From contig NZ_GG668576.1 in assembly GCF_000160755.1 (NCBI RefSeq), positions 932,506-996,505 on the forward strand: a DNA stretch of 64,000 nt, written 5' to 3'. Below, one piece after another: positions 52,734-64,000 of this stretch. The stretch's first letter is position 1, and each line of letters opens with the position of its first letter. Both the position numbers and the translations under genes were made by a program. This DNA comes from Proteus mirabilis ATCC 29906. GTDB lineage: Bacteria > Pseudomonadota > Gammaproteobacteria > Enterobacterales > Enterobacteriaceae. Below the pieces are notes generated by a model. It saw only the letters and a list, made by a program, of their open reading frames with translations. It did no database searches and was not told the origin of the DNA.

Positions 52734-54152
52734 ATGAGTAAAATAAAAACCCGTTTTGCACCAAGTCCTACAGGCTATCTACATGTTGGTGGTGCTCGTA
52801 CTGCACTGTATTCCTGGTTATTTAGCCGTCACAACAAGGGTGAGTTTGTACTGCGTATTGAAGACACCGATTTAGAACGTTCTACTCAACCTGCCATTGA
52901 TGCAATTATGGACGGTATGAATTGGTTAAATCTAAACTGGGATGAAGGTCCTTACTATCAAACCAAACGCTTTGATCGTTATAATCAAGTTATCGATCAA
53001 ATGTTAGCAGCTGGTACTGCTTATCGTTGTTATTGTTCTAAAGAACGTTTAGAGAAACTACGTGAAGATCAAATGGCGAAAGGTGAGAAACCTCGCTACG
53101 ATGGTTGTTGCCGTCACGGTGATCACAACCATACCCCAGATGAACCTCATGTAGTTCGTTTTTTAAATCCTCAAGAAGGATCTGTGATTTTTGATGACAA
53201 AATTCGTGGCCCGATTGAGTTTAGTAACCAAGAGCTTGATGACTTAATTATCCGTCGTACTGATGGTTCGCCTACCTATAATTTCTGTGTAGTGATTGAT
53301 GACTGGGATATGGAAATTACACACGTTATTCGTGGTGAAGATCATATCAACAATACCCCACGTCAGATCAATATATTAAAAGCACTTGGTGCTCCAGTAC
53401 CTGAATATGCACACGTATCCATGATCTTAGGTGATGATGGTAAAAAATTATCTAAACGCTATAACGCAGTGAGTGTAATGCAATATCGTGATGACGGTTA
53501 TTTACCAGAAGCGTTATTAAATTACTTAGTACGTTTAGGTTGGTCTCATGGCGACCAAGAGATCTTTAGCATCGATGAAATGATTAAAGATTTCACTTTA
53601 GAAGCTATTAGTAAATCAGCAAGTGCGTTTAATACTGACAAATTACTTTGGTTAAACCATCACTATATTAATACCTTACCTGCTGAACAAGTAGCCGTAC
53701 ACCTAGATTGGCATATCAAACAACAAAATATTGATACTAGTAATGGCCCATCACTGGTTGAATTGATTAAATTACTCGGCGAGCGTTGCAAAACATTAAA
53801 AGAGATGGCGGAAAGTTGTCACTACTTTTATGTTGACTTTGATAGTTTCGAAGAAACCGCGGCGAAAAAACACTTACGTCCTGTCGCTCGTCAACCATTA
53901 GAAGTAGTTCGTGATAAATTATCAGCAATTACTGATTGGACAGCGGAAAATGTACATAAAGCAATCCAAGAAACCGCTGAAGAATTAGAAGTTGGTATGG
54001 GTAAAGTCGGTATGCCTCTACGTGTTGCTGTCACAGGTGCGGGTCAATCTCCTGCACTAGATGTTACTGTTCATGCTATTGGTAAAGCTCGTAGCATCGC
54101 TCGTATTAATAAAGCATTAGATTTTATTACTGACAGAGAAAATCAAGCTTAA
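52734..54152 (+). CDS. gltX: Glutamyl-tRNA synthetase
   Basis: 472-aa class I synthetase. HIGH-type motif in [16 protein letters not shown] (~8-23), KMSKS-type motif KKLSKR (~237). A Cys/His-rich insertion CYCSKERL...CCRHGDH fits the zinc-binding region. The Val/Lys tRNA cluster lies divergent upstream and Ala tRNAs downstream, as in E. coli. Confidence 0.97.
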   Translation: MSKIKTRFAPSPTGYLHVGGARTALYSWLFSRHNKGEFVLRIEDTDLERSTQPAIDAIMDGMNWLNLNWDEGPYYQTKRFDRYNQVIDQMLAAGTAYRCYCSKERLEKLREDQMAKGEKPRYDGCCRHGDHNHTPDEPHVVRFLNPQEGSVIFDDKIRGPIEFSNQELDDLIIRRTDGSPTYNFCVVIDDWDMEITHVIRGEDHINNTPRQINILKALGAPVPEYAHVSMILGDDGKKLSKRYNAVSVMQYRDDGYLPEALLNYLVRLGWSHGDQEIFSIDEMIKDFTLEAISKSASAFNTDKLLWLNHHYINTLPAEQVAVHLDWHIKQQNIDTSNGPSLVELIKLLGERCKTLKEMAESCHYFYVDFDSFEETAAKKHLRPVARQPLEVVRDKLSAITDWTAENVHKAIQETAEELEVGMGKVGMPLRVAVTGAGQSPALDVTVHAIGKARSIARINKALDFITDRENQA

Positions 54153-54180
54153 TTGAGCTGATTATCTTATTTCACAACGA

Positions 54181-54219
54181 AGAGTCGTCACTTATTTTTA
54201 AGCGGCGACTCTTTTTTTG
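54181..54219 (+). terminator. Terminator of gltX
   Basis: 9-bp stem AGAGTCGTC/GGCGACTCT (one wobble) followed by seven T. Confidence 0.88.
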
Positions 54220-54261
54220 TATTCTTTTTCATCAATCAATAAATAATGTGAGATTAAGTGA

Positions 54262-54290
54262 TTGACAGCATTGTGCTTGTTGCCTATTAT
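54262..54290 (+). promoter_or_regulatory. Promoter of the tRNA-Ala pair
   Basis: TTGACA, exactly 17 bp, TATTAT, then CAAGCCCG before the first tRNA-Ala at 54311. Confidence 0.88.
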
Positions 54291-54310
54291 CAAGCCCGTT
54301 CCAGTATGTT

Positions 54311-54386
<76 letters not shown>

Positions 54387-54412
54387 ATATACTTTTGAAC
54401 AATCCATTATGT

Positions 54413-54488
<76 letters not shown>

Positions 54489-54498
54489 GAATCTTAAG

Positions 54499-54530
54499 AT
54501 CCTGAAGAGAAATCTTCAGGATTTTTTATT
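54499..54530 (+). terminator. Terminator after the tRNA-Ala pair
   Basis: Stem ATCCTGAAGA/TCTTCAGGAT, then TTTTTATTTT. Confidence 0.88.
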
Positions 54531-54582
54531 TTCACCAATGTATTCACTTAATTAGTGATTCACACTACCCGCAAAGATAAAA

Positions 54583-55341
54583 CTACTGCGCAGTATATCC
54601 CCCATCTACCGCATAAAAAGCGCCTGTTGAAAAACTACTCTCATCTGAAAGTAAAAAAGCCACCATATTAGCCACTTCTTTTCGCGTTGCCATTCTCTTC
54701 ATCGGATGTGTTGATGCCATCCATTGACGAACTTCATCCGGTAACTGTTGCATTCGCGGTGTGTCTACATACCCAGGCCCTATTGCATTCACACGTATAC
54801 CTTGCTGTGCAAATTCCAAGGCAGCTGAACGGGTGATCCCTAACACAGCATGTTTGGCTGCAGTATAAGCAGAAATTCCGGCAATACCGACAATACCATT
54901 TGTCGAAGATAAATTAACGATACTCCCTCCACCACTTCTTAGTAAGGCCGGAATACCATATTTCAATCCGTAAAATACGCCGTTAATATCGGTATCCATA
55001 ACCGCTTTCCAATCATCAATATTATAATCAACAATCGATGTATTATGCGGACCTGTAATACCTGCATTATTCACTAATCCATGTAATGCGCCTGTTTGTG
55101 CTAATATTGTTTCAAACATGCTTTTAACTTGCTCAGGTGATGTCATATCTGCTTGTAATGCTATGACTTTTTCACCTGTAGGATCGATTGTGTAAGCGGT
55201 TTTTTTCACCTGTTCTAATTGTCGTCCACTTATAAAGACTGTTGCACCCGCTTGATATAATCGTTGGGCAACGCCTTCCCCTACTCCTGTTGCAGCCCCA
55301 GTGACTAACACCGTTTTGCCTTCAAAATAACTCATATTCAC
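54583..55341 (-). CDS. SDR family oxidoreductase
   Basis: 252-aa classical short-chain dehydrogenase. NAD(P) motif VTGAATGVGEGVAQRL near the N-terminus, NNAG (VNNAGITGP), catalytic Ser in VNLSSTNG and YTAAK. Resembles 3-ketoacyl reductase-like enzymes; substrate unknown. Divergent from a MarR gene with two operator dyads between, so likely its target. Confidence 0.9.
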   Translation of the reverse strand: MNMSYFEGKTVLVTGAATGVGEGVAQRLYQAGATVFISGRQLEQVKKTAYTIDPTGEKVIALQADMTSPEQVKSMFETILAQTGALHGLVNNAGITGPHNTSIVDYNIDDWKAVMDTDINGVFYGLKYGIPALLRSGGGSIVNLSSTNGIVGIAGISAYTAAKHAVLGITRSAALEFAQQGIRVNAIGPGYVDTPRMQQLPDEVRQWMASTHPMKRMATRKEVANMVAFLLSDESSFSTGAFYAVDGGYTAQ

Positions 55342-55363
55342 CTCAGTTCACTTAGTTTAAGTA

Positions 55364-55379
55364 ATTAACTTTAGTTAAT
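55364..55379. promoter_or_regulatory. MarR-type operator 1
   Basis: ATTAACT-TT-AGTTAAT dyad in the SDR/MarR gap. Confidence 0.7.
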
Positions 55380-55396
55380 CATGTTAAATAGGATAT

Positions 55397-55418
55397 TTGA
55401 TTAACTAAAGTTAATCAA
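55397..55418. promoter_or_regulatory. MarR-type operator 2
   Basis: TTGATTAACT-AA-AGTTAATCAA, perfect 10-bp arms; same half-sites as operator 1, centres 36 bp apart. Confidence 0.78.
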
Positions 55419-55491
55419 TATAAATTTTCTTCAGCTAAAATGAGCTGTTATTATTAACTTCAATTAATTTGATAGAAAAATGTAGGTACTA

Positions 55492-55932
55492 ATGGAGCAA
55501 CTTGAGCTAGAAAATGCCCTATCGCTTTTACAGTGTACTCTGGTTGCACAACGCACCCGTTATACACCAGAGCAAGTAACTTGGGGACAATATGATATTT
55601 TAGAATTATTGCGTTTACGCGGTGATTTAACGCCCTCTCAACTTTGTGAAATTTTAGCTATCTCACGCCAAAATTTATCTAAGTTTATGCGAGGATTAAA
55701 ATCATTAGGTTTTATTGCTCAGGATCGTTCTAAGAAAGATAAACGTGAATTAATTACGCATTTAACAGATGAAGGTAAAGCTTTTTTAGCAAGAGCCGCT
55801 TTAGGCCGAAAACAGAACGCACAGAAGCTACAAGCGCAATTAACACCTACAGAACAAGCTATGTTTATTGAATTGAGTCATAAAGTTATTAACGCACTAA
55901 TAGCGGATAAGTTACCTACAGAGCCTGATTAA
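55492..55932 (+). CDS. MarR family transcriptional regulator
   Basis: 146-aa winged-helix regulator: recognition helix in TPSQLCEILAISRQNLSKFM, wing with DRSKKDKRELITHLTDEGK. Divergent from the SDR gene, with two dyads in the gap, so autoregulation and control of the SDR gene are likely. Effector unknown. Its 3' end overlaps the stop of the convergent DUF3820 gene by 4 bp. Confidence 0.9.
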   Translation: MEQLELENALSLLQCTLVAQRTRYTPEQVTWGQYDILELLRLRGDLTPSQLCEILAISRQNLSKFMRGLKSLGFIAQDRSKKDKRELITHLTDEGKAFLARAALGRKQNAQKLQAQLTPTEQAMFIELSHKVINALIADKLPTEPD

Positions 55933-56150
55933 CGCGACTGCTTTAATGGTTTTAGTAACCCTTCTAAGCCATCAATTTTAATTGCTAGGGTCATTTCCAT
56001 TAGTTGCCCTAGCTTTCCTTCAGGGAAGGTGCCTTTCTTGGCAAACCACAATAAATACTCTTCAGGTAAATCCACCAGCATTCGCCCTTTATATTTACCA
56101 AATGGCATTTGTGTGTTGGCTATATCTATAAGATGCTGTTTTTCTAGCAT
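55929..56150 (-). CDS. DUF3820 family protein
   Basis: 73-aa protein with the family core MPFGKYKGRMLVDLPEEYLLWF. Some relatives are called quorum-sensing-regulated virulence factors; the function is not settled. Convergent with the MarR gene. Confidence 0.85.
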   Translation of the reverse strand: MLEKQHLIDIANTQMPFGKYKGRMLVDLPEEYLLWFAKKGTFPEGKLGQLMEMTLAIKIDGLEGLLKPLKQSR

Positions 56151-56205
56151 GATCTCTATCGCTTTATCGAGAAGGAATGATAAGGATTATAAGGTAATTT
56201 AACGA

Positions 56206-56235
56206 TAAAAAAAGCAGTACCGACGGGTACTGCTT
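56206..56235 (-). terminator. Terminator of nupC
   Basis: 10-bp stem AAGCAGTACC/GGTACTGCTT, loop GACG, with leftward T-tract. Confidence 0.88.
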
Positions 56236-56313
56236 GATTTATGTTACATGATAACTAAGTTATCCATCTTACATTGTTATTTATTTCACATGCTATCTGT
56301 CTTATCTCAATGA

Positions 56314-57498
56314 TTAAACAAACAGGCCTGTGATAGCAGCAGATAAGAAGCTAACTAGTGTAGAACCAAATAGTAATTTAAGACCAAAACGAGAAACCAC
56401 ATTACCTTGCATTTCGTTCAGACCTTTAATAGCCCCTGCAACAATACCGATAGAAGAGAAGTTAGCAAATGAGACTAAGAAGACAGATAAGATCCCAACA
56501 GAGCGAGGTGTTAATTCAGCAGCCAGATCTTGCAAGCTTCCCATCGCGACGAATTCATTAGAGACTAATTTAGTTGCCATCACACTACCTACACGTAATG
56601 CATCTTGCTCAGGTATACCAATCACCCATGCTAATGGATAGAACACATAACCTAAGCAATCTTGGAAACTAATACCGAAAATCATACTAAAGATAGCGTT
56701 TACCGCAGCAATTAATGCGATAAAACCAATCAACATTGCCGCAACGATTAAAGCAACTTTGAAACCAGCTAAGATATATTCACCTAACATTTCGAAGAAG
56801 CTTTGACCTTCATGCAGATTCCCCATCTGGATATCTTCTTCATTTTCAACAGAATATGGGTTAATCACTGATAGGATAACGAAAGTACTGAACATATTCA
56901 GAACCAGTGCAGCAACAACGTATTTAGGATCAAGCATAGTCATATAAGCACCAACAATTGACATTGATACCGTAGACATCGCTGTCGCCGCCATAGTGTA
57001 CATACGGCGCTGAGACATTTTGCTCAATACATCTTTATAAGCGATAAAGTTCTCAGATTGGCCAAGTACTAAGGAGCTAACCGCATTAAACGATTCTAGT
57101 TTCCCCATACCGTTCACTTTGGACAGCACCGTACCGATAATGCGGATCACGAAAGGCAATACTTTGATATGTTGCAAAATACCAATTAATGCAGAAATAA
57201 AGATGATAGGACATAATACATTCAAGAAGAAGAATGCTAGACCACCTTTCATCATACCACCGAAGACGAACTCAGTACCTTGTGCGGCATAACCTAATAA
57301 GTGATCAAATAGCCCAGCGAAACCACGGACAAAGCCTTCACCAATATCAGAATTGAGGAAGAACCATGCCAATGCGATTTCAATAATTAATAACTGCACA
57401 ATATAACGCAGACGGATCCCTTTGCGGTTATTACTTGCAATAAATGCTAATGCACCAATAACTGCGAGAGCCAAAACAAAGTGAATGATAGAAGACAT
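56314..57498 (-). CDS. nupC: Nucleoside permease NupC
   Basis: 394-aa concentrative H+/nucleoside transporter with about ten helices. Family segments [21 protein letters not shown] and [15 protein letters not shown] are conserved substrate-binding elements. A perfect CRP site lies 62-77 bp upstream. Expected also CytR control, though I see no certain CytR site. Confidence 0.95.
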   Translation of the reverse strand: MSSIIHFVLALAVIGALAFIASNNRKGIRLRYIVQLLIIEIALAWFFLNSDIGEGFVRGFAGLFDHLLGYAAQGTEFVFGGMMKGGLAFFFLNVLCPIIFISALIGILQHIKVLPFVIRIIGTVLSKVNGMGKLESFNAVSSLVLGQSENFIAYKDVLSKMSQRRMYTMAATAMSTVSMSIVGAYMTMLDPKYVVAALVLNMFSTFVILSVINPYSVENEEDIQMGNLHEGQSFFEMLGEYILAGFKVALIVAAMLIGFIALIAAVNAIFSMIFGISFQDCLGYVFYPLAWVIGIPEQDALRVGSVMATKLVSNEFVAMGSLQDLAAELTPRSVGILSVFLVSFANFSSIGIVAGAIKGLNEMQGNVVSRFGLKLLFGSTLVSFLSAAITGLFV

Positions 57499-57559
57499 GC
57501 ATGCTCCAAAAATAAAAATAAATCTTGGAGAGCATTTTATGTAACGCGTAACATTACGA

Positions 57560-57575
57560 TGTGATTATTGTCACA
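57560..57575. promoter_or_regulatory. CRP binding site of nupC
   Basis: TGTGATTATTGTCACA, exact TGTGA-N6-TCACA match. Confidence 0.88.
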
Positions 57576-57676
57576 ATACAGTGAAACCATATACACACTA
57601 TTTATTAAATAAGATAGGTTGATCACACTTTAGGAGTAACTTAAGTAACACGAAATGTGAATTTAGCTTAAGTTAA

Positions 57677-57719
57677 AGATGCTACTGAGAACTGCTCTCA
57701 ATAGCATCTAAGATTATTG
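57677..57719 (-). terminator. Terminator of ligA
   Basis: Stem AGATGCTA/TAGCATCT extended by TGAGA/TCTCA across one mismatch, followed by TTTAACTT leftward. Confidence 0.65.
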
Positions 57720-57726
57720 TAAACGA

Positions 57727-59760
<2,034 letters not shown>

Positions 59761-59769
59761 TCACCAAAG

Positions 59770-59796
59770 AAAGAAAAGCCCCCGCAAGCGGGGGCT
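59770..59796 (-). terminator. GC-rich hairpin between zipA and ligA
   Basis: 8-9 bp stem AGCCCCCG/CGGGGGCT, loop CAAG, followed leftward by TTTTCTTTCTTT. It ends 16 nt before the ligA start codon. Probably the zipA terminator; it would also be in the leader of any ligA transcript that starts upstream. Confidence 0.85.
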
Positions 59797-59928
59797 GAGG
59801 TTGTTGGCAATGTGAGAAAAACCAAGTTTCCCCACTTTGTATTATCAGCCGAAAATCAAGTCATTAATTTTCCTGATTTCTTTAAATCTATCCAACCTAG
59901 CACCGCAAGCGAGCTTTTGATAAAAAGA

Positions 59929-60984
59929 CTATTGATGTAAATCTAGTGTTCTACGAATTCTAGATTTATAAAGTTCAATTTTTTGTGGTGTTAACAGTTT
60001 GCGCTCTTCATCAAGCACAACACCGCCCACATCAGAGGCAATACGCTGAGCTGCTTGCAACATCAATTTAAAGTTTTGATTAGCATCACCATAAGATGGC
60101 ACCATCATAAACATGGATACGCCAGGCGTGGTTAATTCAGCCATCGTATCAATATTGAAAGTACCCGGTTTTACCATATTGGCAAGACTAAACAATACAG
60201 GGCCATTACCCGTCGGGTTAAGATGTCGATGGAAAATATTCATCGCACCAAACTGGAAACCCGCTTGAATAATGCTCTGCATTAACACCTCACCGTCAAG
60301 CATTTGACCATGATGAGCGCTGACATTTAATACTAATACCAGCTCTTCCTCTGCTTTTGGCTCTTCTGATCCAGATAAAGCTTGCTCAGCTTGTTTCACA
60401 TCAGATGAGGTTTCAGCATCCAATGGCCTATCTGTATCAGTGGTATGTATTTCATCACTAGCAACAGAGTTCGACGATTCTGGTATCGGCTCTACATCGG
60501 CAAGTTTTGTCTCACTAATATCACCTTCTTTTACATCAGCATGGTTTACCTCTACCTCGGGTATCGGTTGTTTTTGCTGAGGCGCAGAGTCATTATTTTG
60601 TTCAATAACATCAAAAACACCAAGACTAGGCTCTCGTTGTAATGAAGTATCGTTAGAATGTCCCTGTGCTGGTGTTCCAGACATAAGTGGATCTTTATCT
60701 GCAACTGAGGATTGTGGCGCAAGTGTTGGCTCCGATTTAACCGGTGGCACACTTTGAGCCTCCTGCGTTGAAGTTAAAGACGACATCTGATGATTTGCCT
60801 CAGTATACTGGGGTTCATCATCGTTCTCATCTGACTGATAATTCTGTTTCTGACGTTTTACTGGGCGATTACGGAAAAGCTTAGAACGCTCTTTTCGACC
60901 AATCCATAAGCCGTGTAATAACAAAGCTATGATTAAAATCGCACCAACAACGATTAATATCAGACGCAAATTTTGCTGCATCAT
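59929..60984 (-). CDS. zipA: Cell division protein ZipA
   Basis: 351-aa Z-ring anchor. N-terminal membrane helix ([24 protein letters not shown]), a basic patch, a long Pro/Gln/Glu-rich linker (~60-215), and the C-terminal FtsZ-binding domain (~220-351, [19 protein letters not shown]). Start MMQQNLRL as in E. coli; a longer frame to 61020 is unlikely. Confidence 0.96.
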   Translation of the reverse strand: MMQQNLRLILIVVGAILIIALLLHGLWIGRKERSKLFRNRPVKRQKQNYQSDENDDEPQYTEANHQMSSLTSTQEAQSVPPVKSEPTLAPQSSVADKDPLMSGTPAQGHSNDTSLQREPSLGVFDVIEQNNDSAPQQKQPIPEVEVNHADVKEGDISETKLADVEPIPESSNSVASDEIHTTDTDRPLDAETSSDVKQAEQALSGSEEPKAEEELVLVLNVSAHHGQMLDGEVLMQSIIQAGFQFGAMNIFHRHLNPTGNGPVLFSLANMVKPGTFNIDTMAELTTPGVSMFMMVPSYGDANQNFKLMLQAAQRIASDVGGVVLDEERKLLTPQKIELYKSRIRRTLDLHQ

Positions 60985-61206
60985 TTCTATCTCTGTTGTC
61001 TTGAGGTTTAATAGCCACAATGGCGAATATTACTTTTACTAAGAGTATTTGCCAATGCTTATAAGTGCAAGCCAATACTTAATTTTCTTGTCACAAAGAT
61101 ACACTCTTCAATACCTTATGCGCATTTTTTAGACAATTTATCACTAGTAAGGCTGATTATCTCTCTATATGATACTAGCTTGCCCTTATAGGAGAGAATA
61201 GGAAGT

Positions 61207-61977
61207 ATGACAAATTTGACAGAATCGACCAAAAATTTAAATGGATTTCACTATTTTGCACTTGGGTGGCGATTAATTACTCGCCCGGGTCTAAAACGTT
61301 TTGTTATTTTACCCTTACTTGCCAATATTATTATTCTCGGTAGTGCCTTTTGGTGGTTATATGGCCAGATTGGTGAAATGGTCAATTGGATGATGGAAAA
61401 AGTCCCTGATTGGCTACAGTGGTTAAGCTATGTTATCTGGCCACTGTCAGTTATTTTTATTTTGCTGGTCTTTACCTATTTCTTTAGCACCATAGCCAAT
61501 ATTATCGCTTCGCCTTTTAATGGATTATTAGCGGAAAAATTAGAAGGCCAAATAACGGGTATTAATCCTCCGGATACCGGCTTATTAGGTATTACAAAAG
61601 ATATTCCACGTATTTTAAAACGAGAAATCATCAAGGTCGTTTATTATTTGCCAAGAGCCATTGTATTGTTATTGCTCTATTTTGTTCCCGTTGTTGGACA
61701 AACTATCGCCCCAATTCTTTGGTTTATATTTGGTGCTTGGATGATGGCAATCCAATATAACGACTTTCCATTCGATAACCATAAAGTCTCTTTCGCCAAT
61801 ATGAAATCAACGCTGAAAAAAGACAAATGGAACAATTTACAATTTGGTATGGTAATTAATATCTTCACTATGATCCCAATCTTAAACCTAGTCATTATGC
61901 CGGTTGCAATTTGTGGTGCCACTGCCATGTGGTGTGATCGATATCGTCATCAACATGTACAAGCAGGCCAGTGGTAA
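61207..61977 (+). CDS. cysZ: Sulfate transporter CysZ
   Basis: 256-aa membrane protein that imports sulfate for cysteine synthesis. Segments [17 protein letters not shown] and [14 protein letters not shown] are family hallmarks; about four helices plus amphipathic regions. Upstream of cysK, divergent from zipA. Confidence 0.95.
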   Translation: MTNLTESTKNLNGFHYFALGWRLITRPGLKRFVILPLLANIIILGSAFWWLYGQIGEMVNWMMEKVPDWLQWLSYVIWPLSVIFILLVFTYFFSTIANIIASPFNGLLAEKLEGQITGINPPDTGLLGITKDIPRILKREIIKVVYYLPRAIVLLLLYFVPVVGQTIAPILWFIFGAWMMAIQYNDFPFDNHKVSFANMKSTLKKDKWNNLQFGMVINIFTMIPILNLVIMPVAICGATAMWCDRYRHQHVQAGQW

Positions 61978-62125
61978 TACCACTGGTTTCATTGTGATTA
62001 GAATCTTTTGGAATAAAAAGTAAAAAAAGTTATAAGGATATTCATAAAGCTTATTTCCATCTTTTGCTTGATGGCGTATGGTAATTTCATCTGACCTTAT
62101 AAAAAATCATGTACCGAGGATAAAA

Positions 62126-63079
62126 ATGAGCAAAATTTTCGAAGATAACTCGCAAACTATTGGCCATACCCCCCTAGTTCGTTTAAAACATTTCGGTAAT
62201 GGCAATATCTTAGCTAAAGTAGAATCTCGTAATCCAAGCTTTAGTGTAAAATGCCGTATCGGTGCAAATATGATTTGGGATGCAGAAAAAAAAGGTATCC
62301 TGAAACCCGGCGTAGAGCTAGTTGAGCCAACCAGTGGTAATACTGGGATTGCCTTGGCTTATGTAGCTGCTGCACGTGGCTATAAGCTGACACTGACTAT
62401 GCCTGATACCATGAGTATTGAGCGCCGTAAATTATTAAAAGCATTAGGTGCTAACCTTGTGTTAACTGAGGGCGCTAAAGGTATGAAGGGAGCGATTGAT
62501 AAAGCGAACGAAATTCGTGATAGCGATCCTAGCCGTTACCTTCTACTACAACAATTTAGTAATCCAGCAAACCCAGAAATTCATGAGAAAACCACAGGCC
62601 CTGAAATTTGGAATGACACTGATGGCAAAGTTGATGTAGTTATCGCAGGTGTCGGAACGGGTGGTACCATCACGGGTATTGGTCGCTATTTGAAAAATAC
62701 TCAAGGTAAAGCTGTCACCATGGTTGCGGTAGAACCTAAAGATTCTCCTGTTATTAGCCAAGCATTAGCAGGTGAAGAAATTAAGCCTGGTCCACATAAA
62801 ATCCAAGGTATTGGTGCAGGTTTTATCCCTGAAAACTTAGAGTTATCACTATTAGATCGCGTGATCCAAATTACTAACGAAGAAGCATTTGAAACAGCTC
62901 GTGACGTTATGACCAAAGAAGGTATTTTAGCGGGTATTTCATCCGGTGCGGCAATTGCGGCTGCAGTGAAATTAGCTAAAGAGCCAGAATTTGCTAATAA
63001 AGAAATCGTAGTGATTTTACCTTCTTCAGGTGAACGTTATCTCAGCACCCCACTTTTTGCTGATATCTCTGACAGCTAA
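62126..63079 (+). CDS. cysK: Cysteine synthase A
   Basis: 317-aa O-acetylserine sulfhydrylase; PLP lysine K42 in [17 protein letters not shown] and [13 protein letters not shown] phosphate-binding loops, SSGAAIAA near the C-terminus. GAGGA precedes this ATG (62116-62120); an upstream in-frame start at 62078 is rejected. Confidence 0.97.
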   Translation: MSKIFEDNSQTIGHTPLVRLKHFGNGNILAKVESRNPSFSVKCRIGANMIWDAEKKGILKPGVELVEPTSGNTGIALAYVAAARGYKLTLTMPDTMSIERRKLLKALGANLVLTEGAKGMKGAIDKANEIRDSDPSRYLLLQQFSNPANPEIHEKTTGPEIWNDTDGKVDVVIAGVGTGGTITGIGRYLKNTQGKAVTMVAVEPKDSPVISQALAGEEIKPGPHKIQGIGAGFIPENLELSLLDRVIQITNEEAFETARDVMTKEGILAGISSGAAIAAAVKLAKEPEFANKEIVVILPSSGERYLSTPLFADISDS

Positions 63080-63114
63080 ATCGCGTCACCTAAAATGTAA
63101 AATATTTATTAAAA

Positions 63115-63138
63115 AAGCACCTTCAGGGTGCTTTTTTT
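63115..63138 (+). terminator. Terminator of cysK
   Basis: Stem AAGCACC/GGTGCTT, then TTTTTT. Confidence 0.9.
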
Positions 63139-63153
63139 GTGGTAGAGATCAAA
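63138..63153. promoter_or_regulatory. Possible CRP site of ptsHI
   Basis: TGTGGTAGAGATCAAA matches TGTGA-N6-TCACA at 8 of 10 positions; CRP controls ptsHI in E. coli. Confidence 0.35.
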
Positions 63154-63208
63154 CTTTGTTATCCAGATAGGTGATTTATTCTGTCGAGTTTAGTATTTAA
63201 TCAAGTAA

Positions 63209-63229
63209 TTATTTCGAAGGTCGAAATTA
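63209..63229. promoter_or_regulatory. Mlc-like operator of ptsHI
   Basis: TTATTTCG-N5-CGAAATTA; the inner ATTTCGA/TCGAAAT dyad is perfect. It fits the Mlc operator layout (TTATTTcg...cgAAATAA) known upstream of enteric ptsHI. Confidence 0.55.
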
Positions 63230-63409
63230 ATCAGAAAATAGGCAAGTGATAAAAATAGCACTGCTTTCAATTTCTGGGGACTATTTTTATCGGATAACGT
63301 AACATGGCTTATATTATCTGATATTGCTACGCAAAGCAGGACAATTTCATCTACACTTACTAAGTCCTGACTTAATGTGAATAATTGAGTTATAAAAGGA
63401 AAAAATCCT

Positions 63410-63667
63410 ATGTACCAGCAAGAAGTTACTATTACAGCACCAAACGGCTTACATACTCGTCCTGCAGCACAGTTAGTAAAAGAGGCTAAAACTTTCTCTT
63501 CTGATATTAGTCTTATTTCTGGTGGTAAATCAGCCAGCGCGAAGAGCTTATTCAAATTACAAACTTTAGGATTAACCCAAGGTACTGTAGTCACTATTTC
63601 TGCTGAAGGCGAAGATGAAAAACAAGCAGTAGAACATTTAGTTAAGTTAATGGCTGAGTTAGAGTAA
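63410..63667 (+). CDS. ptsH: Phosphocarrier protein HPr
   Basis: 85 aa. Phosphorylated His15 in NGLHTRPAA and the Ser46 region (SAKSLFKL). Takes phosphate from enzyme I and feeds all sugar PTS, including the IIA at 5810. Followed by ptsI; crr would lie beyond the window. Confidence 0.98.
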   Translation: MYQQEVTITAPNGLHTRPAAQLVKEAKTFSSDISLISGGKSASAKSLFKLQTLGLTQGTVVTISAEGEDEKQAVEHLVKLMAELE

Positions 63668-63702
63668 TCCAGTTACCTTTCGCTATTCATTAACGTCCTA
63701 TT

Positions 63703-63727
63703 TTCCCCTGAAAATCGCTCAGGGGAA
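63703..63727 (+). terminator. Hairpin between ptsH and ptsI
   Basis: Perfect 9-bp stem TTCCCCTGA/TCAGGGGAA with a 7-nt loop, followed by TTTATAA. Likely a partial terminator or mRNA stabiliser that sets the high HPr to enzyme I ratio. Confidence 0.6.
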
Positions 63728-63810
63728 TTTATAACTCGATGATTTTAAAACAGCAGTGTCTCTTGATCCTATTTTTTTAAAATTATCACCAGCAAGTCGT
63801 AGGATAAATT

Positions 63811-64000
63811 ATGATTTCAGGAATTTTAGCTTCACCGGGTATCGCATTTGGTCAAGCTCTTCTACTTAAAGAAGAACCTATTATTATTAGCCAACGTAAA
63901 ATCCAAAGTGACGAAGTTGACACCCAAATCGAACGTTTTAAAGATGGTCGTAATAAATCAGCGCAACAACTAGAAATCATTAAAGCCCGTGCTGAAAAAA
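63811..64000 (+). CDS. ptsI: PTS enzyme I, N-terminal fragment at window edge
   Basis: First ~63 codons, [20 protein letters not shown] onward, matching the E. coli enzyme I N-terminus. The rest, including the catalytic His, is beyond the window edge; the gene is cut by the window, not broken. Confidence 0.96.
   Translation, partial: MISGILASPGIAFGQALLLKEEPIIISQRKIQSDEVDTQIERFKDGRNKSAQQLEIIKARAEK

Larger units (their letters stand above)
63080..63409. other. Intergenic region cysK / ptsH
   Basis: 330 bp. Contains the cysK terminator, a CRP-like site and an Mlc-like dyad, and presumably several pts promoters. No gene seen. Confidence 0.7.

Noticed and set aside
60445..60752. Frames on both strands inside the zipA linker
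   Set aside because: Low-complexity Pro/Gln/Glu linker produces open shadow frames.
63190..63594. 134-codon leftward frame overlapping ptsH
   Set aside because: Lies antisense to ptsH and its control region; ptsH is certain.

Overview
The window is a low-GC (roughly 37-40% by eye) enterobacterial chromosome segment. I assign it to the genus Proteus (Morganellaceae) with good confidence, and leave the species open. The reasons are the close matches to enterobacterial proteins, the AT-rich intergenic DNA, a MrpJ-type regulator, an ERIC element, and a complete phsABC thiosulfate reductase operon that fits an H2S producer. Most of it is conserved backbone that follows the E. coli order around yfcD-purF-folC-accD-fabB-aroC-fadIJ-fadL-mlaA-gltX-ligA-cysK-ptsHI.

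Region by region. 0.2-8 kb: a PQQ glucose dehydrogenase, a lipoprotein amino-acid racemase of the broad-spectrum (Bsr) type, and an ascorbate-family PTS operon (IIA-IIB-IIC) divergent from a GntR-like LacI regulator with two visible operators. 8-20 kb: yfcD, yfcG, yfcH, ubiX, cvpA-purF (PurR operator), dedD, folC, accD, dedA, truA, usg and pdxB. 20-22 kb: an AraC regulator and an EamA exporter lie where E. coli has flk. 22-40 kb: fabB (adjacent FabR and FadR operators), mnmC, a GNAT protein, an unknown lipoprotein, yfcL-epmC-yfcA, aroC, prmB, a Dps-family protein, smrB, sixA, fadIJ, yfcZ, fadL and mlaA. FadR-like sites precede fadI and fadL, which together with fabB suggests one fatty-acid regulon.

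41-51.6 kb is the accessory part. It holds a decayed DUF1120 gene beside an intact paralogue, tRNA-Arg(CCT), a TSUP permease, phsABC, an orphan MrpJ-like regulator and a long AT-rich stretch ending in short tandem repeats. 51.6-64 kb returns to backbone: seven tRNA genes (4 Val, 3 Lys) on the minus strand, gltX, two tRNA-Ala genes, an SDR/MarR pair with mirrored operators, a DUF3820 gene, nupC (CRP site), ligA, zipA, cysZ, cysK, ptsH and the first 190 bases of ptsI.

I found no prophage, insertion sequence, CRISPR array with spacers or toxin/defence island. The points most worth a second look are the solitary type I-E-like CRISPR repeat at 4071-4096, the lipoprotein Bsr racemase, the PTS operon without a catabolic enzyme, the DUF1120 gene/pseudogene pair, the orphan MrpJ regulator beside its AT-rich desert, and the terminator-like hairpin in the ligA leader.
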